From: Paracoccus sp. (in: a-proteobacteria)
GTDB taxonomy: Bacteria > Pseudomonadota > Alphaproteobacteria > Rhodobacterales > Rhodobacteraceae
DNA: 64,000 nt
Assembly (NCBI RefSeq): GCF_030538755.1
Contig: NZ_JAUNTJ010000002.1
Coordinates: 62,001-126,000 of the forward strand
Reading direction: 5' to 3'
In this document: positions 1 to 9,488 of the stretch, in pieces
Position numbering within the stretch: position 1 is the stretch's first letter
Layout: every line of letters starts with the position of its first letter
Notes under the pieces: model-generated
What the model was told of the DNA's origin: nothing
What the model saw: the letters and a program-made list of their open reading frames with translations, nothing else
Databases searched by the model: none
Program-made: the position numbers and the translations under genes

Positions 1-3000
1 CTGGACGGCTGGTGCGGCGCCCTGCTTGTGCGCGAGGTTCTGGACCTCTACGCCGGTGCCCGGCCCGGCCCGCGTCCCCGCCCGTTCCGCGACTTCGCCG
101 ACTGGCACGCCGCGCAGGATGCCGAGGCAGCCCGCGCGCATTGGGCCAGCACACTGGCCGGGATCGAGGGCGCGACGCCGCTGGGCATCGACCGCACAGA
201 TGCCGGACAGCACGGTTCGGCCGATTACCGCCAGACGCTGGACCCGGCCCTTGCCGCCCGCATCACAGGTTTTGCGCAGGCGCACCGGCTGACGCTGGCT
301 GCGCTGATGCAGGGGGCGTGGGCGCTGGTGCTGTCGCGCTATGCCGGGCAGAGCGATGTGACCTTTGGCACGGTGCTGTCGGGCCGGCCGGCCGACCTGC
401 CGGGGGTCGAAGAGATGGTCGGCCTGTTTCTTCAGACCGTGCCCCTGCGTGTCAGCGCGCCCGATGATGCGCAACCCGCCGACTGGCTGGCCGCGTTGCA
501 GGCGGGCCATCCGCTGCGCGAGGCGCATGGCCATATCGGCCTGTCCGCGATCCGCGCTGCGGCGGGGCTGCCCGCTTCGGCGCCGCTGATCGACAGCCTT
601 GTGATCGTGGAAACCTATCCCGAAAGCATCGAAATGGCCGTCGCAAGGGGTGGGGCCAGCCTGCGCCTGACAGCGACGGGAATGCGTGAACAAACCGACT
701 TTGCGCTGGTGATAAAGCTGCTGCCCGGCGATCCGCTGACGCTGTGCCTGACCGCGGACACCGCCCGCATCCCCGCCGCCGCGCTGCCGCGTCTTGCAGG
801 GCATCTGACACAGGTGATGGAGGGGCTGACACGCGCGACAACTCTGGCCGGGATCGACCTGCTGACCAAGGCAGAGCGCGCCGGGCTGGTGCGGGTCGGA
901 CAGGGCATGGATCTGCCCGCCGCGCCATCGACGCTGGCGCAGATACTTGCCATCGCCGCCGCGCATCCGGCGCGGATCGCGCTTGAAACCCCTGATGGGG
1001 CGCGGCTGACCTATGCCGGTCTGGTGGCGCGGTCGGGGCAGATCGCGGCTTCGTTGCAGGATCTGGGCATCGGGCCGGGCGATATCGTCGCCGTCTGTCA
1101 GGACCGCACGCCCGACCTGCTGGCCAGCCTGATCGCGGTCTGGCGCTGCGGCGCGACCTGGCTGCCGCTGGACCCCGCATATCCGGCCGAGCGGATCGCC
1201 TATATCCTGCGGGACGCGCAGGCGGTGCTGGCGCTGGCCGATGCGGCGGGGCAGGCAACGCTGGCGGCGCTGGACGACATCGGCATCCTGCCGGTCGAGG
1301 ATTGCGCGGGTGCGTCGCCGCTGCCCGATCAGGTGGCACCCGGCGATCTGGCCTATATCCTCTATACCAGCGGCAGCACGGGTCGGCCCAAGGGCGTGCC
1401 GATCCCGCATTCGGCGCTGACGAATTTTCTGGAATCCATGTGCGTGGAACCCGGCCTGACCGCCGATGACCGGCTGCTGGCGCTGACCACGGTGGGCTTT
1501 GACATTGCCGGGCTGGAACTGTTCGGACCGCTGATCCGGGGGGGCACCGTGGTGCTGGCCCCCACCGGCGCGGCGCTGGACGGGGCGGGGCTGGCGCGAA
1601 TGATCGCGGATCACGACATCACGATCATGCAGGCCACGCCCGCAGGCTGGCGGGTCTTGCGCGACAGCGGCTGGCAGGGTGCGCCCGGTTTGCGGATGAT
1701 CTCGGGGGGCGAGGCGCTGGACAGCGCCCTTGCGCGCGATCTGATCGGGTTGGGCGGGGTGCTGTGGAACCTCTATGGTCCGACGGAAACGACGATCTGG
1801 TCCGCTGCGCTGCGGGTCGAGGCCCGGCATCTGGCCGCGCCGAAAGTGCCCGTGGGCGGCCCCATTGCCCGCACAGTGCTGTCGTTGCGCGACGGGCAGG
1901 GGCGGCGCGTTCCCATGGGCGTGCCGGGCGAATTGTGGATCGGCGGCGACGGGCTTTCGCCCGGCTATCTGCACCGCCCCGACCTGACCGCAGACCGTTT
2001 CGTAACCCGGCAGGATGCGCGCCATTACCGCACCGGCGACCGGATGCGGCTGGCGGATGACGGGACGCTTGAATTCATGGGCCGCTTTGACGATCAGGTC
2101 AAACTGCGCGGCTACAGGATCGAACTGGGCGAGGTCGAGCGCCAGATCGAGACCCATCCCGCCATCGCGCAGGCCGTCGCGATGGTCCGGGGCGAGGGGA
2201 ATACCGCCCGGCTGACGGGCTATCTGCGCAGCGACGATGCGCCGACGCCCGCCGCGCTGCGGGCGCATCTGGCGGTAACGCTGCCCGCCTACATGATCCC
2301 TTCGGCCTGGGTGGTGCTGGATCGGTTCCCGCTGACGCCCAACGGCAAGATCGACCGCAAGGCGCTGCCCTCACCGGATGCCTTGCCGGACGCCGGGCCG
2401 CGCCCTGTCGCCGCGTCGGGGGGCGCACGCGATCAGGTGATCGCGGCGATCTGGGCCGAGGTGCTGGCGGTGCCTCATGTCGCCCCCGAGGATGATTTCT
2501 TCGCGCTTGGCGGCGATTCGATTGCGGCGATGCGTGTGATTGGCGATATCCGCCGCCATCTGGGCGTCGATCTGGCCCTGCGCGATCTGTTTCAGACGCC
2601 GGTGCTGGCGCGGTTCTGCGCGGGGATCGCGGGCGGAGGACAGGCCTTGCCGCCGGTGATGCCGGGGGCCTTGCCGGTGCTGTCGGCGGCCCAGCATCGG
2701 CAATGGCTGCTGGCGCGGCTGGACCCGGCATCCACCGATTACCACCTGCCGCTTGCCCTCCGGCTGACCGGCCCGCTGGATGCTGCGCGCCTGCACGGGG
2801 CACTGATCCGCATGACCGTCCGCCATGCGGTGCTGCGCTGCCTGTTTCCCGCCGATCAGGGGGTGGCGCGGGTGCGGGTGCTGGACGATTTCATCCCCGA
2901 CCTGCCCATCACAGAGGCCCGCGACCTTGACACGCTGCGCCGGGCCGAGGCGGCGACGCCCTTTGACCTGTCCGCTGCGCCGCCGTGGCGCGCGCATCTG

Positions 3001-4689
3001 GTGCGGCAGGCGGCGGACGATCACGTTCTGCTGCTGACGCTGCATCATATTCTGGCCGATGAATGGTCCTTTGGCGTGATCCTGAACGAATTGGCGCAGG
3101 GATATGCCGGGACCGAGGCACCGCCCCCCGCAGTCCAATACACCGACTTTGCCGCATGGCAGCGGGCTTTGCCGGTGGCGGAGGCGCGCGATTTCTGGCG
3201 TCGGCGGCTGACCGGCGCACCCGCCGTGACGGCCCTTCCCGCCGACCGCCCGCGCCCTGCGCGCCGCGACGGGCAGGCGGCGCGTGCGTCGTTCCACGTC
3301 GGTGCCGCCACCACGCAGGCGCTGGAGCGGCTGGCGAGGGCGAACGGGGCCACGCTGTTCATCGTGCTGCTGTCGGCCTATGCGCTGTTCCTGTCACGCC
3401 ACACCGGCCAGCGCGATCTGCTGATCGGCACGCCGGTCAGTAACCGTCGCCTGCCCGAACTGCATGATCTGATCGGGCTGTTCGTCAACACGCTGGTCCT
3501 GCGGGCTGATACCAATGCCGCCGATTTTCCCGAACTGCTGGCACGGATGCGCGATATGGTGCTGTCAGCCCATGCCAATCAGGATCTGCCGTTCGAACAA
3601 CTGATCGAACTGATGCAGCCGCCCCGCAGCGAAAGCCACGCGCCGCTGGTGCAGACGATGTTTTCAATGGCCGATGCCCCGCGTGCGGGCGATCTGGGTG
3701 GCGGCCTGTGCTGGCAGGCGCTGCCCGGCGGCGCGCAGGGACGCGCGCGCTTTGACCTGTCGCTGGAGATCTGGCGCGACGACGGTGGCCTTGGCGGGCA
3801 TTTCGACCACGCCACCGACATGATCGGCACAGAGACCGGCGCGGCGCTGGCCCGGCGCTTTGCGGCGTGGCTGGACCGAATTGCGCAATCGCCGGACATG
3901 CCTCTGGCGGACCTTCCGCTGCTGACGGCGGCGGAACGCGCGCAGGTGCTGACCGAGATGGATCACGCCGCGCCATCGGCGCATCTGGTGGCGGGGCCGA
4001 CCACCGCCGACTGGCACGATCCGGCAGAGATGCCACATGCCTTCATCCGTGATGCGGATGATCGCCTGCGGCCCGCGCCGGGGGTCAGGGCGCTGATCGT
4101 CGATGCCGGCGGGGTGCTGCTGCCACCGGGCTGCATCGGAGAGCTGGCGCTTGCCGGGGCGGGGCTTGCGCGCGGCTATGCGGGTGATCCGGCGGCGACG
4201 GCAGCGGCCTTTCGGCCCAACCCGAATGTCGATCCGCGCGGGTTCCATCCCGCCGATGCCTGTCTGTTCCATACCGGACAGGCGGCGCGGCTGGACCGTG
4301 ACGGGCGGATCACGCTGGTTGAGGGGGCGCCCGATCCGGCACGGCTGCATCCTGCGGAAACCGTCGCCTGTGCCGCCAGCGGCACCCCGCCGCAGACCGA
4401 TGCCGAAACCGTGCTGGCGGCGATCTGGGCGGCGGTGCTGGGGGTTCCCGCGCCGGGCCGCGATCAGGGCTTTTTCGATCTGGGCGGCGATTCCGTGCAG
4501 GCGGTGCAGGTCGCGGCCCGCGCCACAGAGGCCGGGCTGAGCCTTGATCCGCGCGATCTGTTCCGCCACCCGACCATTGCGGAACTGGCTGCCGTCGCGC
4601 GCCCCACAGCGCCCGAAGCCCACAGCCTGCCGGATCTGGATATCGACCCCCAGTCCATCGGCGCGCTGGTCAGCTTTGGCGACGAATGA
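1..4689 (+). CDS. Siderophore-type non-ribosomal peptide synthetase, 3' part (5' end outside window)
   Basis: The frame is open from base 1, so the true start lies upstream. Order read from motifs: the end of a condensation domain (DGW motif in the first codons); a complete adenylation domain (YTSGSTG near 1363, YGPTE near 1775, FDDQVKLRGYRIE near 2090, NGKIDRKAL near 2341); a carrier domain with LGGDS (Ser codon 2518-2520); a second condensation domain (about 2671-3900, HHILADEWS at 3043); a stub of an adenylation domain; and a second carrier domain (Ser codon 4492-4494). There is no thioesterase; the protein stops about 60 residues after the last carrier serine. Specificity residues read by eye against GrsA give D-I-L-Q-I-G-L-I-W-K, close to glycine-type codes. 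The exporter, PPTase and TonB receptor downstream suggest a siderophore product. The stop overlaps the next start (ATGA). Product unknown. Confidence 0.93.
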   Translation: MDGWCGALLVREVLDLYAGARPGPRPRPFRDFADWHAAQDAEAARAHWASTLAGIEGATPLGIDRTDAGQHGSADYRQTLDPALAARITGFAQAHRLTLAALMQGAWALVLSRYAGQSDVTFGTVLSGRPADLPGVEEMVGLFLQTVPLRVSAPDDAQPADWLAALQAGHPLREAHGHIGLSAIRAAAGLPASAPLIDSLVIVETYPESIEMAVARGGASLRLTATGMREQTDFALVIKLLPGDPLTLCLTADTARIPAAALPRLAGHLTQVMEGLTRATTLAGIDLLTKAERAGLVRVGQGMDLPAAPSTLAQILAIAAAHPARIALETPDGARLTYAGLVARSGQIAASLQDLGIGPGDIVAVCQDRTPDLLASLIAVWRCGATWLPLDPAYPAERIAYILRDAQAVLALADAAGQATLAALDDIGILPVEDCAGASPLPDQVAPGDLAYILYTSGSTGRPKGVPIPHSALTNFLESMCVEPGLTADDRLLALTTVGFDIAGLELFGPLIRGGTVVLAPTGAALDGAGLARMIADHDITIMQATPAGWRVLRDSGWQGAPGLRMISGGEALDSALARDLIGLGGVLWNLYGPTETTIWSAALRVEARHLAAPKVPVGGPIARTVLSLRDGQGRRVPMGVPGELWIGGDGLSPGYLHRPDLTADRFVTRQDARHYRTGDRMRLADDGTLEFMGRFDDQVKLRGYRIELGEVERQIETHPAIAQAVAMVRGEGNTARLTGYLRSDDAPTPAALRAHLAVTLPAYMIPSAWVVLDRFPLTPNGKIDRKALPSPDALPDAGPRPVAASGGARDQVIAAIWAEVLAVPHVAPEDDFFALGGDSIAAMRVIGDIRRHLGVDLALRDLFQTPVLARFCAGIAGGGQALPPVMPGALPVLSAAQHRQWLLARLDPASTDYHLPLALRLTGPLDAARLHGALIRMTVRHAVLRCLFPADQGVARVRVLDDFIPDLPITEARDLDTLRRAEAATPFDLSAAPPWRAHLVRQAADDHVLLLTLHHILADEWSFGVILNELAQGYAGTEAPPPAVQYTDFAAWQRALPVAEARDFWRRRLTGAPAVTALPADRPRPARRDGQAARASFHVGAATTQALERLARANGATLFIVLLSAYALFLSRHTGQRDLLIGTPVSNRRLPELHDLIGLFVNTLVLRADTNAADFPELLARMRDMVLSAHANQDLPFEQLIELMQPPRSESHAPLVQTMFSMADAPRAGDLGGGLCWQALPGGAQGRARFDLSLEIWRDDGGLGGHFDHATDMIGTETGAALARRFAAWLDRIAQSPDMPLADLPLLTAAERAQVLTEMDHAAPSAHLVAGPTTADWHDPAEMPHAFIRDADDRLRPAPGVRALIVDAGGVLLPPGCIGELALAGAGLARGYAGDPAATAAAFRPNPNVDPRGFHPADACLFHTGQAARLDRDGRITLVEGAPDPARLHPAETVACAASGTPPQTDAETVLAAIWAAVLGVPAPGRDQGFFDLGGDSVQAVQVAARATEAGLSLDPRDLFRHPTIAELAAVARPTAPEAHSLPDLDIDPQSIGALVSFGDE

Positions 4690-6005
4690 CGACGCTGCAA
4701 GGTCGGACGCTGTTCCAGCTCAGCTATCCGCTATTCCTGCAATCGCTGGTCATGTTCGGGGTGATGATCCTCGACATGATGATCTTCAGCGCCCATGGCC
4801 CGCAAACTGCCGCCGCCCTCAGCGTGGCGGGGCAGGTGCTGCGGGTGATGGTCGAGTTGTCCGCCGTCATGGGTATCGGTGCCGTCGTCACCATCGCGCG
4901 GCAACTGGGCCGGGGCAGGGTGCGTGCGGCACGGCTGACGGCCTCGGTGGCCTGTGTGGCGAATGGCGTGGCGGGGCTGGTCATGGGCGCGGCGCTGGCC
5001 ATTGGCGGGCCGCTGATCCTGCGGCTGATGGCGCTGGAGCCTGGCCTGCGCGCGGATGCGAGCGATTATCTGCATCTGGCAGGGGCGGCGATGGCGTTCC
5101 TGTGCTTTGGCACCACGGCGATTGCCTGCCTGCGCGGCTTTGGGCACAGCAGGGTGGTGATGGTGCTGGGTATCCTTGGCGCGGTGTTCTATCTGACGCT
5201 GGAATATCTGCTGGTGCTGCGCGCGGATCTGGGCGCGCGGGGGGCGGGGCTTGCCAATCTGGCGCTGCGGGCGGGGGTGGCGCTGGTGCTGGCCGCCGTT
5301 ACCCTGCGGATGCTGCGGCTGGACCTGCGTCCGCGCGTCATCCGGGGCCGCTGGCCCGCGATCCGCCGGATGGCCGCCATCGCGCTGCCTGGCGTGTCGG
5401 ATTTCATCGCCTATGGCTTTTACCAGATCATCCTGGTGGCGGTGATCGCCACGCAGGGCGAGGTTGCCGTCCTGTCCCGTGCGTATGTCATGATCGCGAT
5501 GTCTTTCCTGACGCTGGTCATCATGGCCATCGTGCAAGGGTCCGAGGTGTTGATCGGCTTTCGTCAGGGCAGCGGCCAGACCGACAGCGCATGGCGGCAG
5601 GCGGTCGAGGCGGCGCTGATCGCCTCGGCCCTGTCGATGGGCTGCGCGGTGCTGATCTGGGCGGGGTCGGGCGCGTTCGTTGATCTGTTCACGCCAGATC
5701 CCGCCGTCCATGACCTGTCGCGCCGGCTGCTGTGGCTGACGATCTGGCTGCAACCCTGCTTTGCGGTGAACATGGTGCTGTTTCACGCCCTGCGCGCGGT
5801 CGCGGACGTGCGCTGGCCGGTACTGGTCAGTCAGGCCCTGACATGGGGGCTGGGCCTGCCGCTGGCGTGGATTTTCTGTGTGCAGATGGATGGCGGCGCG
5901 GCGGGTGTCTGGTATGCCTTCATCATCGAGGAACTGGCAAAGGCAACCGCAATGGCATGGCGATGGAACGCTCGACGCAGCTTGCCGCCCCGGCCCGCCG
6001 GATGA
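4686..6005 (+). CDS. MATE-family efflux protein, probable siderophore exporter
   Basis: A 439-residue polytopic membrane protein with about 12 hydrophobic segments and the two-fold MATE layout. The N-terminus has the typical LFQLSYPLFLQSLVMF start, and a second repeat begins near residue 225 with IRRMAAIALPGVSDF. MATE proteins export small molecules with Na+ or H+ antiport. The gene starts inside the NRPS stop codon (ATGA at 4686-4689) and its own stop overlaps the PPTase start, so the three are coupled in translation. That context suggests export of the NRPS product. Substrate assignment is inference; membership in the MATE superfamily is fairly secure. Confidence 0.85.
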   Translation: MTTLQGRTLFQLSYPLFLQSLVMFGVMILDMMIFSAHGPQTAAALSVAGQVLRVMVELSAVMGIGAVVTIARQLGRGRVRAARLTASVACVANGVAGLVMGAALAIGGPLILRLMALEPGLRADASDYLHLAGAAMAFLCFGTTAIACLRGFGHSRVVMVLGILGAVFYLTLEYLLVLRADLGARGAGLANLALRAGVALVLAAVTLRMLRLDLRPRVIRGRWPAIRRMAAIALPGVSDFIAYGFYQIILVAVIATQGEVAVLSRAYVMIAMSFLTLVIMAIVQGSEVLIGFRQGSGQTDSAWRQAVEAALIASALSMGCAVLIWAGSGAFVDLFTPDPAVHDLSRRLLWLTIWLQPCFAVNMVLFHALRAVADVRWPVLVSQALTWGLGLPLAWIFCVQMDGGAAGVWYAFIIEELAKATAMAWRWNARRSLPPRPAG

Positions 6006-6673
6006 TCGGGGCGCTGTCGGACCGGGCATTGCTGGATGCGCCGGGCGTGGTCTGGCGATCAGGCCTGCTGCATGTGACCGATGCCTGCCGCCTGTCACAA
6101 GAGACAGCGCAAGGCCCGGTCGTGGTCGATCTGCCGGATGACATGCAGCGCGCGATCCCGAAACGGCGCAGCGAATATCTGGCCGGACGCGCCTGTGCCG
6201 TGCTGGCGCTGCGCGCGCTGAACGCGCCCGAGGTCGTGGCCCGCAGCGGTCGGGCACCGGTCTGGCCCGCAGGAATTGCGGGGTCTATCACCCATACCGA
6301 CCATCGCGTCGTCGCGGTGGCCGCGCGCGACATACGCGGCATCGGTGTCGATCTGGAACCGCTGATGTCGCCGCGAACCGTGGCCGAGGTCGGGCACCTG
6401 CTGCTGTCGCCCGCCGATCATGCGCAACGCCCCGCCGGGATGGATGTGGCCCGGTTCTGCACCCTGGTCTTTTCGGCCAAAGAGGCAACTTACAAGGCGC
6501 TGTCGCCGCAGCTTGCCGACATCCCCGATTTCCACGAGGCGCAGGTGGCGGCGCTGACGCCCCTGCACCTGACCATCGCCTTTCGCGGCTGGCGAATCCC
6601 TGTTCTGCATGGCGTTGACGATGGCGATTGCGTGACGCTCGCCTTGCTACCCAAAGGCGAAATGCCCGTATAA
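6002..6673 (+). CDS. 4'-phosphopantetheinyl transferase, EntD/Sfp type
   Basis: A 223-residue protein starting at an ATG that overlaps the exporter stop (ATGA, 6002-6005); the in-frame sequence further upstream lies inside the exporter gene. Family signatures: the early RRSEYLAGRACA motif of EntD-like enzymes, GRAPVWPAGIAGSITHT, GIGVDLEP (magnesium-binding D and E) and FSAKEATYKA (WxxKE-type motif). The enzyme moves phosphopantetheine from CoA to the serine of carrier domains, here most likely the two LGGDS sites of the adjacent NRPS. Length fits the EntD group. Being last of three coupled genes supports a dedicated siderophore PPTase. Confidence 0.9.
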   Translation: MIGALSDRALLDAPGVVWRSGLLHVTDACRLSQETAQGPVVVDLPDDMQRAIPKRRSEYLAGRACAVLALRALNAPEVVARSGRAPVWPAGIAGSITHTDHRVVAVAARDIRGIGVDLEPLMSPRTVAEVGHLLLSPADHAQRPAGMDVARFCTLVFSAKEATYKALSPQLADIPDFHEAQVAALTPLHLTIAFRGWRIPVLHGVDDGDCVTLALLPKGEMPV

Positions 6674-6843
6674 ATGACGCATTTCTGCCACCTTCCCCGC
6701 CCGGTTTCACGGATTCGCCCCTATTCCCGACAAAAACACTTGATCGGCAATCATCCGCCGTCGTAAGCGATTCCCGAGGCAGCCAGTCTTTCGTTCATGT
6801 GCAGCCAGTCCTCGGTTGATTTTGTTCGGATCGGGGGACAGAC

Positions 6844-9000
6844 ATGCACAATTCATACCGCAAACGGCAGGCCCGCGTGGCCGCCCTGCTGATCGGCTCG
6901 GCCCTTGGGTCGGGGCTGATCGTTCACAGCGCCAGCGCACAAGACGCCGAGGTGAACGTCCTCGACGAAATCACGCTGTATGGCGACCGCACCACGACGA
7001 ATATCGACGATTCAACCACCAGCGTGGCCGTGGTCGGGGCGCAGGAACTGGGCCAGCCGACGATCCAGACCTATAACGACGCCTATCACCGCATGGCCAA
7101 TGTCGGCGCCGGTGACTGGACCGAAAGCGGCTTCATTCTGCGCGGCGTGAATTCCGAAGGGCTGACGCCGGGCGGGGTCGGCACGCCGCTGGCGTCCTTC
7201 TATATCGACGGCGTGCAGCAGACGGTCGAGGGCACCCGACGCGGCTTGCGCGGCACCTTCGATCTGGAACAGATCGAGGTCTATCGCGGCCCGCAATCGA
7301 CCCTGACCGGGCGTTCGGCACTGGCCGGTGCGATCTATCTGCGCACCAAAGACCCGGAATTCGCGCGGTCGGGCGCGGCGCAGCTGACCTATGGATCGGA
7401 CAATCACAAACAGGTCGGGCTGGCCTTTGGCAATGCGCTTGGCGACCGGCTGGCCTATCGGATCAGCGGCGAATATTCGGAAAAAGACAGCGATCTGAAC
7501 TATCCGTCCTATCGGGGCTATGATCGTTATGACGATTACGTCAAGGACGACTACTGGGCGCTTCGCGGCAAGCTGCTGTGGCTGCCGACCGAAGACGACG
7601 CGACGCGCGTGGTCTTCAGCTATGCCCGGACTTTTGACGGCCCGACGCAGAACGACATCTATGGCCCGCTGTGGTCGTCAAACGGCCCGTCCTTTGGCGA
7701 AAGGCGCGGAGATGGCTGGGGCAGCATCCTGCCCGATCAATATGCCGGCCTTGGCCTGACCGCGCTGCCGGCTTTTCAGGATGTCCGCGAAACCTATGTC
7801 GATAACTTTGGCATCGAGGTGACGCATGACATCAACGATTTCCTGAGCCTGACCGCACAGACCGGCTATACGAACTCTTTGACGGAACGCCATTCGATCA
7901 ATGAAGGCACGGCGGGCGAGTTTCTGGTCGTCGATGGTGCCTTCAAGCAGCGGCTGGTCAGTCAGGAAATCCGCCTGAACTATGACAACGGCCCGCTGCG
8001 TTGGGTCGCCGGAGCCTATGCCGCCAAGGAAAAGCAGGATTCGTTCCGCGATCAGACGCTGCTGAACTTTGACCAGACGCGCAACAGCGCAGACATCACC
8101 AACTATGCGCTGTTCGGCGAGGCGAACTACGAATTCTCGCCCGGCTGGCGGGCGATCATCGGCGGGCGTCTGGACCGCATATCGCAGGATCAGACCGCGT
8201 TTGCCAGCCGCGACGGTGTTGTCACCTCGAACACCTCGACCAATTACAGCGACACCACGTTCATCCCCAAGCTGGGCGTTCAATACGAATTCGACACGAA
8301 CCAGTCCTTGTCGCTGGTCTATCAGGAAGGGTATCGCCCCGGCGGGTCGGGCATCTACACGTTTGACGGCACGCAATATTCCTATGATGCCGAAAGCACC
8401 CAGAACCTTGAACTGGCATGGCGAGGACGTTTCATGGACGACCGTTTGCGCGTGTCGGCCAACCTGTTCTACCAGAAATGGAACGATCAGCAGGTCGAAC
8501 TGCACCGCGATCCGCTGGACCCCCGCACTGCCTATATCACCAACGCGGGCAAATCCGAATCCTATGGCGCCGAGGTCGAGCTGGCCTATGAAGCCACCGA
8601 CATGCTGAACCTGACGGCTTCCATCGGGGTGCTGCATACCGAGTTCAAGGATTTCCAGACGGCATCGGCCGACTTTACGGGGCTGCCCTTCGCCGGTGCG
8701 CCGGAACGCTCGCTGTCGGTGGGCTTTGCCTGGGGCGCCGATCAGGGCTGGTTCGCCAATGGCAACCTGCGCTTGCAAAGCAGCATGTTGTCGCGGCTGG
8801 AAAGCAACACGCCGCTGGAACTGGGCGGGTTCGGCATCGTCGATATGGCGGTGGGTTACGCTTTTGGCGATGCGCGCGTTACGGCCTATGCCACCAATCT
8901 TTTTGACCGCGAGTATCTGACCTATGCCTATGGTCCGGGCGCGATGGCGACGCTGGGCGATCGCCGCGAAGTGGGTCTGCGGCTGGATTACCGGTTCTGA
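6844..9000 (+). CDS. TonB-dependent outer-membrane receptor, probable ferric-siderophore receptor
   Basis: 718 residues. A signal peptide covers about residues 1-32 (basic start, hydrophobic core, SASA/Q cleavage region), followed by a TonB-box-like DEITLYG at 41-47, then a plug domain with IEVYRGPQSTLTGRSALAGAI. The rest is a beta-barrel rich in aromatic and polar alternation, ending in DYRF with the terminal phenylalanine typical of outer-membrane proteins. It follows the NRPS-exporter-PPTase unit after a 170-bp gap, so it probably has its own promoter. I could not make out a convincing Fur or RirA box in that gap. Uptake of the locally made siderophore is inference from context. Confidence 0.92.
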   Translation: MHNSYRKRQARVAALLIGSALGSGLIVHSASAQDAEVNVLDEITLYGDRTTTNIDDSTTSVAVVGAQELGQPTIQTYNDAYHRMANVGAGDWTESGFILRGVNSEGLTPGGVGTPLASFYIDGVQQTVEGTRRGLRGTFDLEQIEVYRGPQSTLTGRSALAGAIYLRTKDPEFARSGAAQLTYGSDNHKQVGLAFGNALGDRLAYRISGEYSEKDSDLNYPSYRGYDRYDDYVKDDYWALRGKLLWLPTEDDATRVVFSYARTFDGPTQNDIYGPLWSSNGPSFGERRGDGWGSILPDQYAGLGLTALPAFQDVRETYVDNFGIEVTHDINDFLSLTAQTGYTNSLTERHSINEGTAGEFLVVDGAFKQRLVSQEIRLNYDNGPLRWVAGAYAAKEKQDSFRDQTLLNFDQTRNSADITNYALFGEANYEFSPGWRAIIGGRLDRISQDQTAFASRDGVVTSNTSTNYSDTTFIPKLGVQYEFDTNQSLSLVYQEGYRPGGSGIYTFDGTQYSYDAESTQNLELAWRGRFMDDRLRVSANLFYQKWNDQQVELHRDPLDPRTAYITNAGKSESYGAEVELAYEATDMLNLTASIGVLHTEFKDFQTASADFTGLPFAGAPERSLSVGFAWGADQGWFANGNLRLQSSMLSRLESNTPLELGGFGIVDMAVGYAFGDARVTAYATNLFDREYLTYAYGPGAMATLGDRREVGLRLDYRF

Positions 9001-9024
9001 CTTGCAGCCTGGGCCGATGACATC

Positions 9025-9051
9025 GACGCCTCGCATGACCTGCGGGGCGTC
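9025..9051 (+). terminator. Hairpin after the TonB receptor gene
   Basis: An 11-bp stem GACGCCTCGCA / TGCGGGGCGTC with one G-T pair and a 5-nt loop lies 25 bp after the receptor stop codon. It is followed by CTTCC rather than a clean T-run, so termination strength is uncertain. Confidence 0.5.
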
Positions 9052-9079
9052 CTTCCGTTCCATAATCCGCTATCAGGCA

Positions 9080-9406
9080 CCGGCCGCATTGATCTTCAAA
9101 GCCAGAACAAGACGGTTGCTGCGAGGGTAAACCCGGGACGCTTCAAAGACCCCATGTCACCCCACCGCTTCCATCGGTTGTAGAGGGTCTTCGGAGGTCC
9201 GTACTCACGCAGGGCGCATCGTACCACCGCAACCCATTGCGATTGATGAAGATTATGCCGCTCAATACCCGCCGGTCATCGACCCGCGGCTTGCCCGTTC
9301 GTCAGGAAAACGATCCACTGGATCGTTTTCTGATCTTCCTCACCTTCGGAAAGAACGGTTTCAATCGCTCCATTTGCGCGTCGGTCAGCCAGAAAAGGTT
9401 ACTCAT
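9080..9406 (-). pseudogene. Remnant of an IS5-family transposase
   Basis: From the ATG at 9404-9406 the minus strand reads MSNLFWLTDAQMERLKPFFP, the usual opening of an IS5-group transposase. The frame then hits a stop inside a 25-bp palindrome. The homologous reading resumes in another frame with KPRVDDRRVLSGIIF and INRNGLRWYDAP, then shifts again to REYGPPKTLYNRWKRWGDM before decaying. At least two frame breaks and a missing C-terminal catalytic part make it inactive. No terminal inverted repeats could be assigned. The 3' limit is approximate. This stretch fills most of the 488-bp gap between the receptor and the next gene. Confidence 0.8.
9306..9330. repeat. Perfect 25-bp palindrome inside the IS remnant
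   Basis: Arms GAAAACGATCCA and TGGATCGTTTTC surround a single central C. It interrupts the transposase reading frame exactly where the conserved FFP...GKPRVDDRR segment should be continuous, so it looks like a small inserted hairpin element. Confidence 0.7.
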
Positions 9407-9488
9407 CATCACCCCCGTTAGTGCAGGAGCTTGAATCAGGCAGACCGGGCAGCCTCAAGCCGATTAATGGGTTCTGAGCCTAAACGCC

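Noticed and set aside
4500-4689. Looked for a thioesterase or reductase domain at the NRPS C-terminus
   Set aside because: The protein ends about 60 residues after the last carrier serine; no GxSxG or NAD-binding motif exists there.
4731-6257. Long open frame (508 codons) antisense to the MATE exporter
   Set aside because: It mirrors the exporter codon for codon, is rich in Arg, His, Gln and Pro as expected from the antisense of GC-rich coding DNA, and has no recognisable motif.
6674-6843. Looked for a Fur, RirA or Irr box upstream of the TonB receptor
   Set aside because: No clear 19-bp Fur-like or iron-box-like dyad could be read; not claimed.
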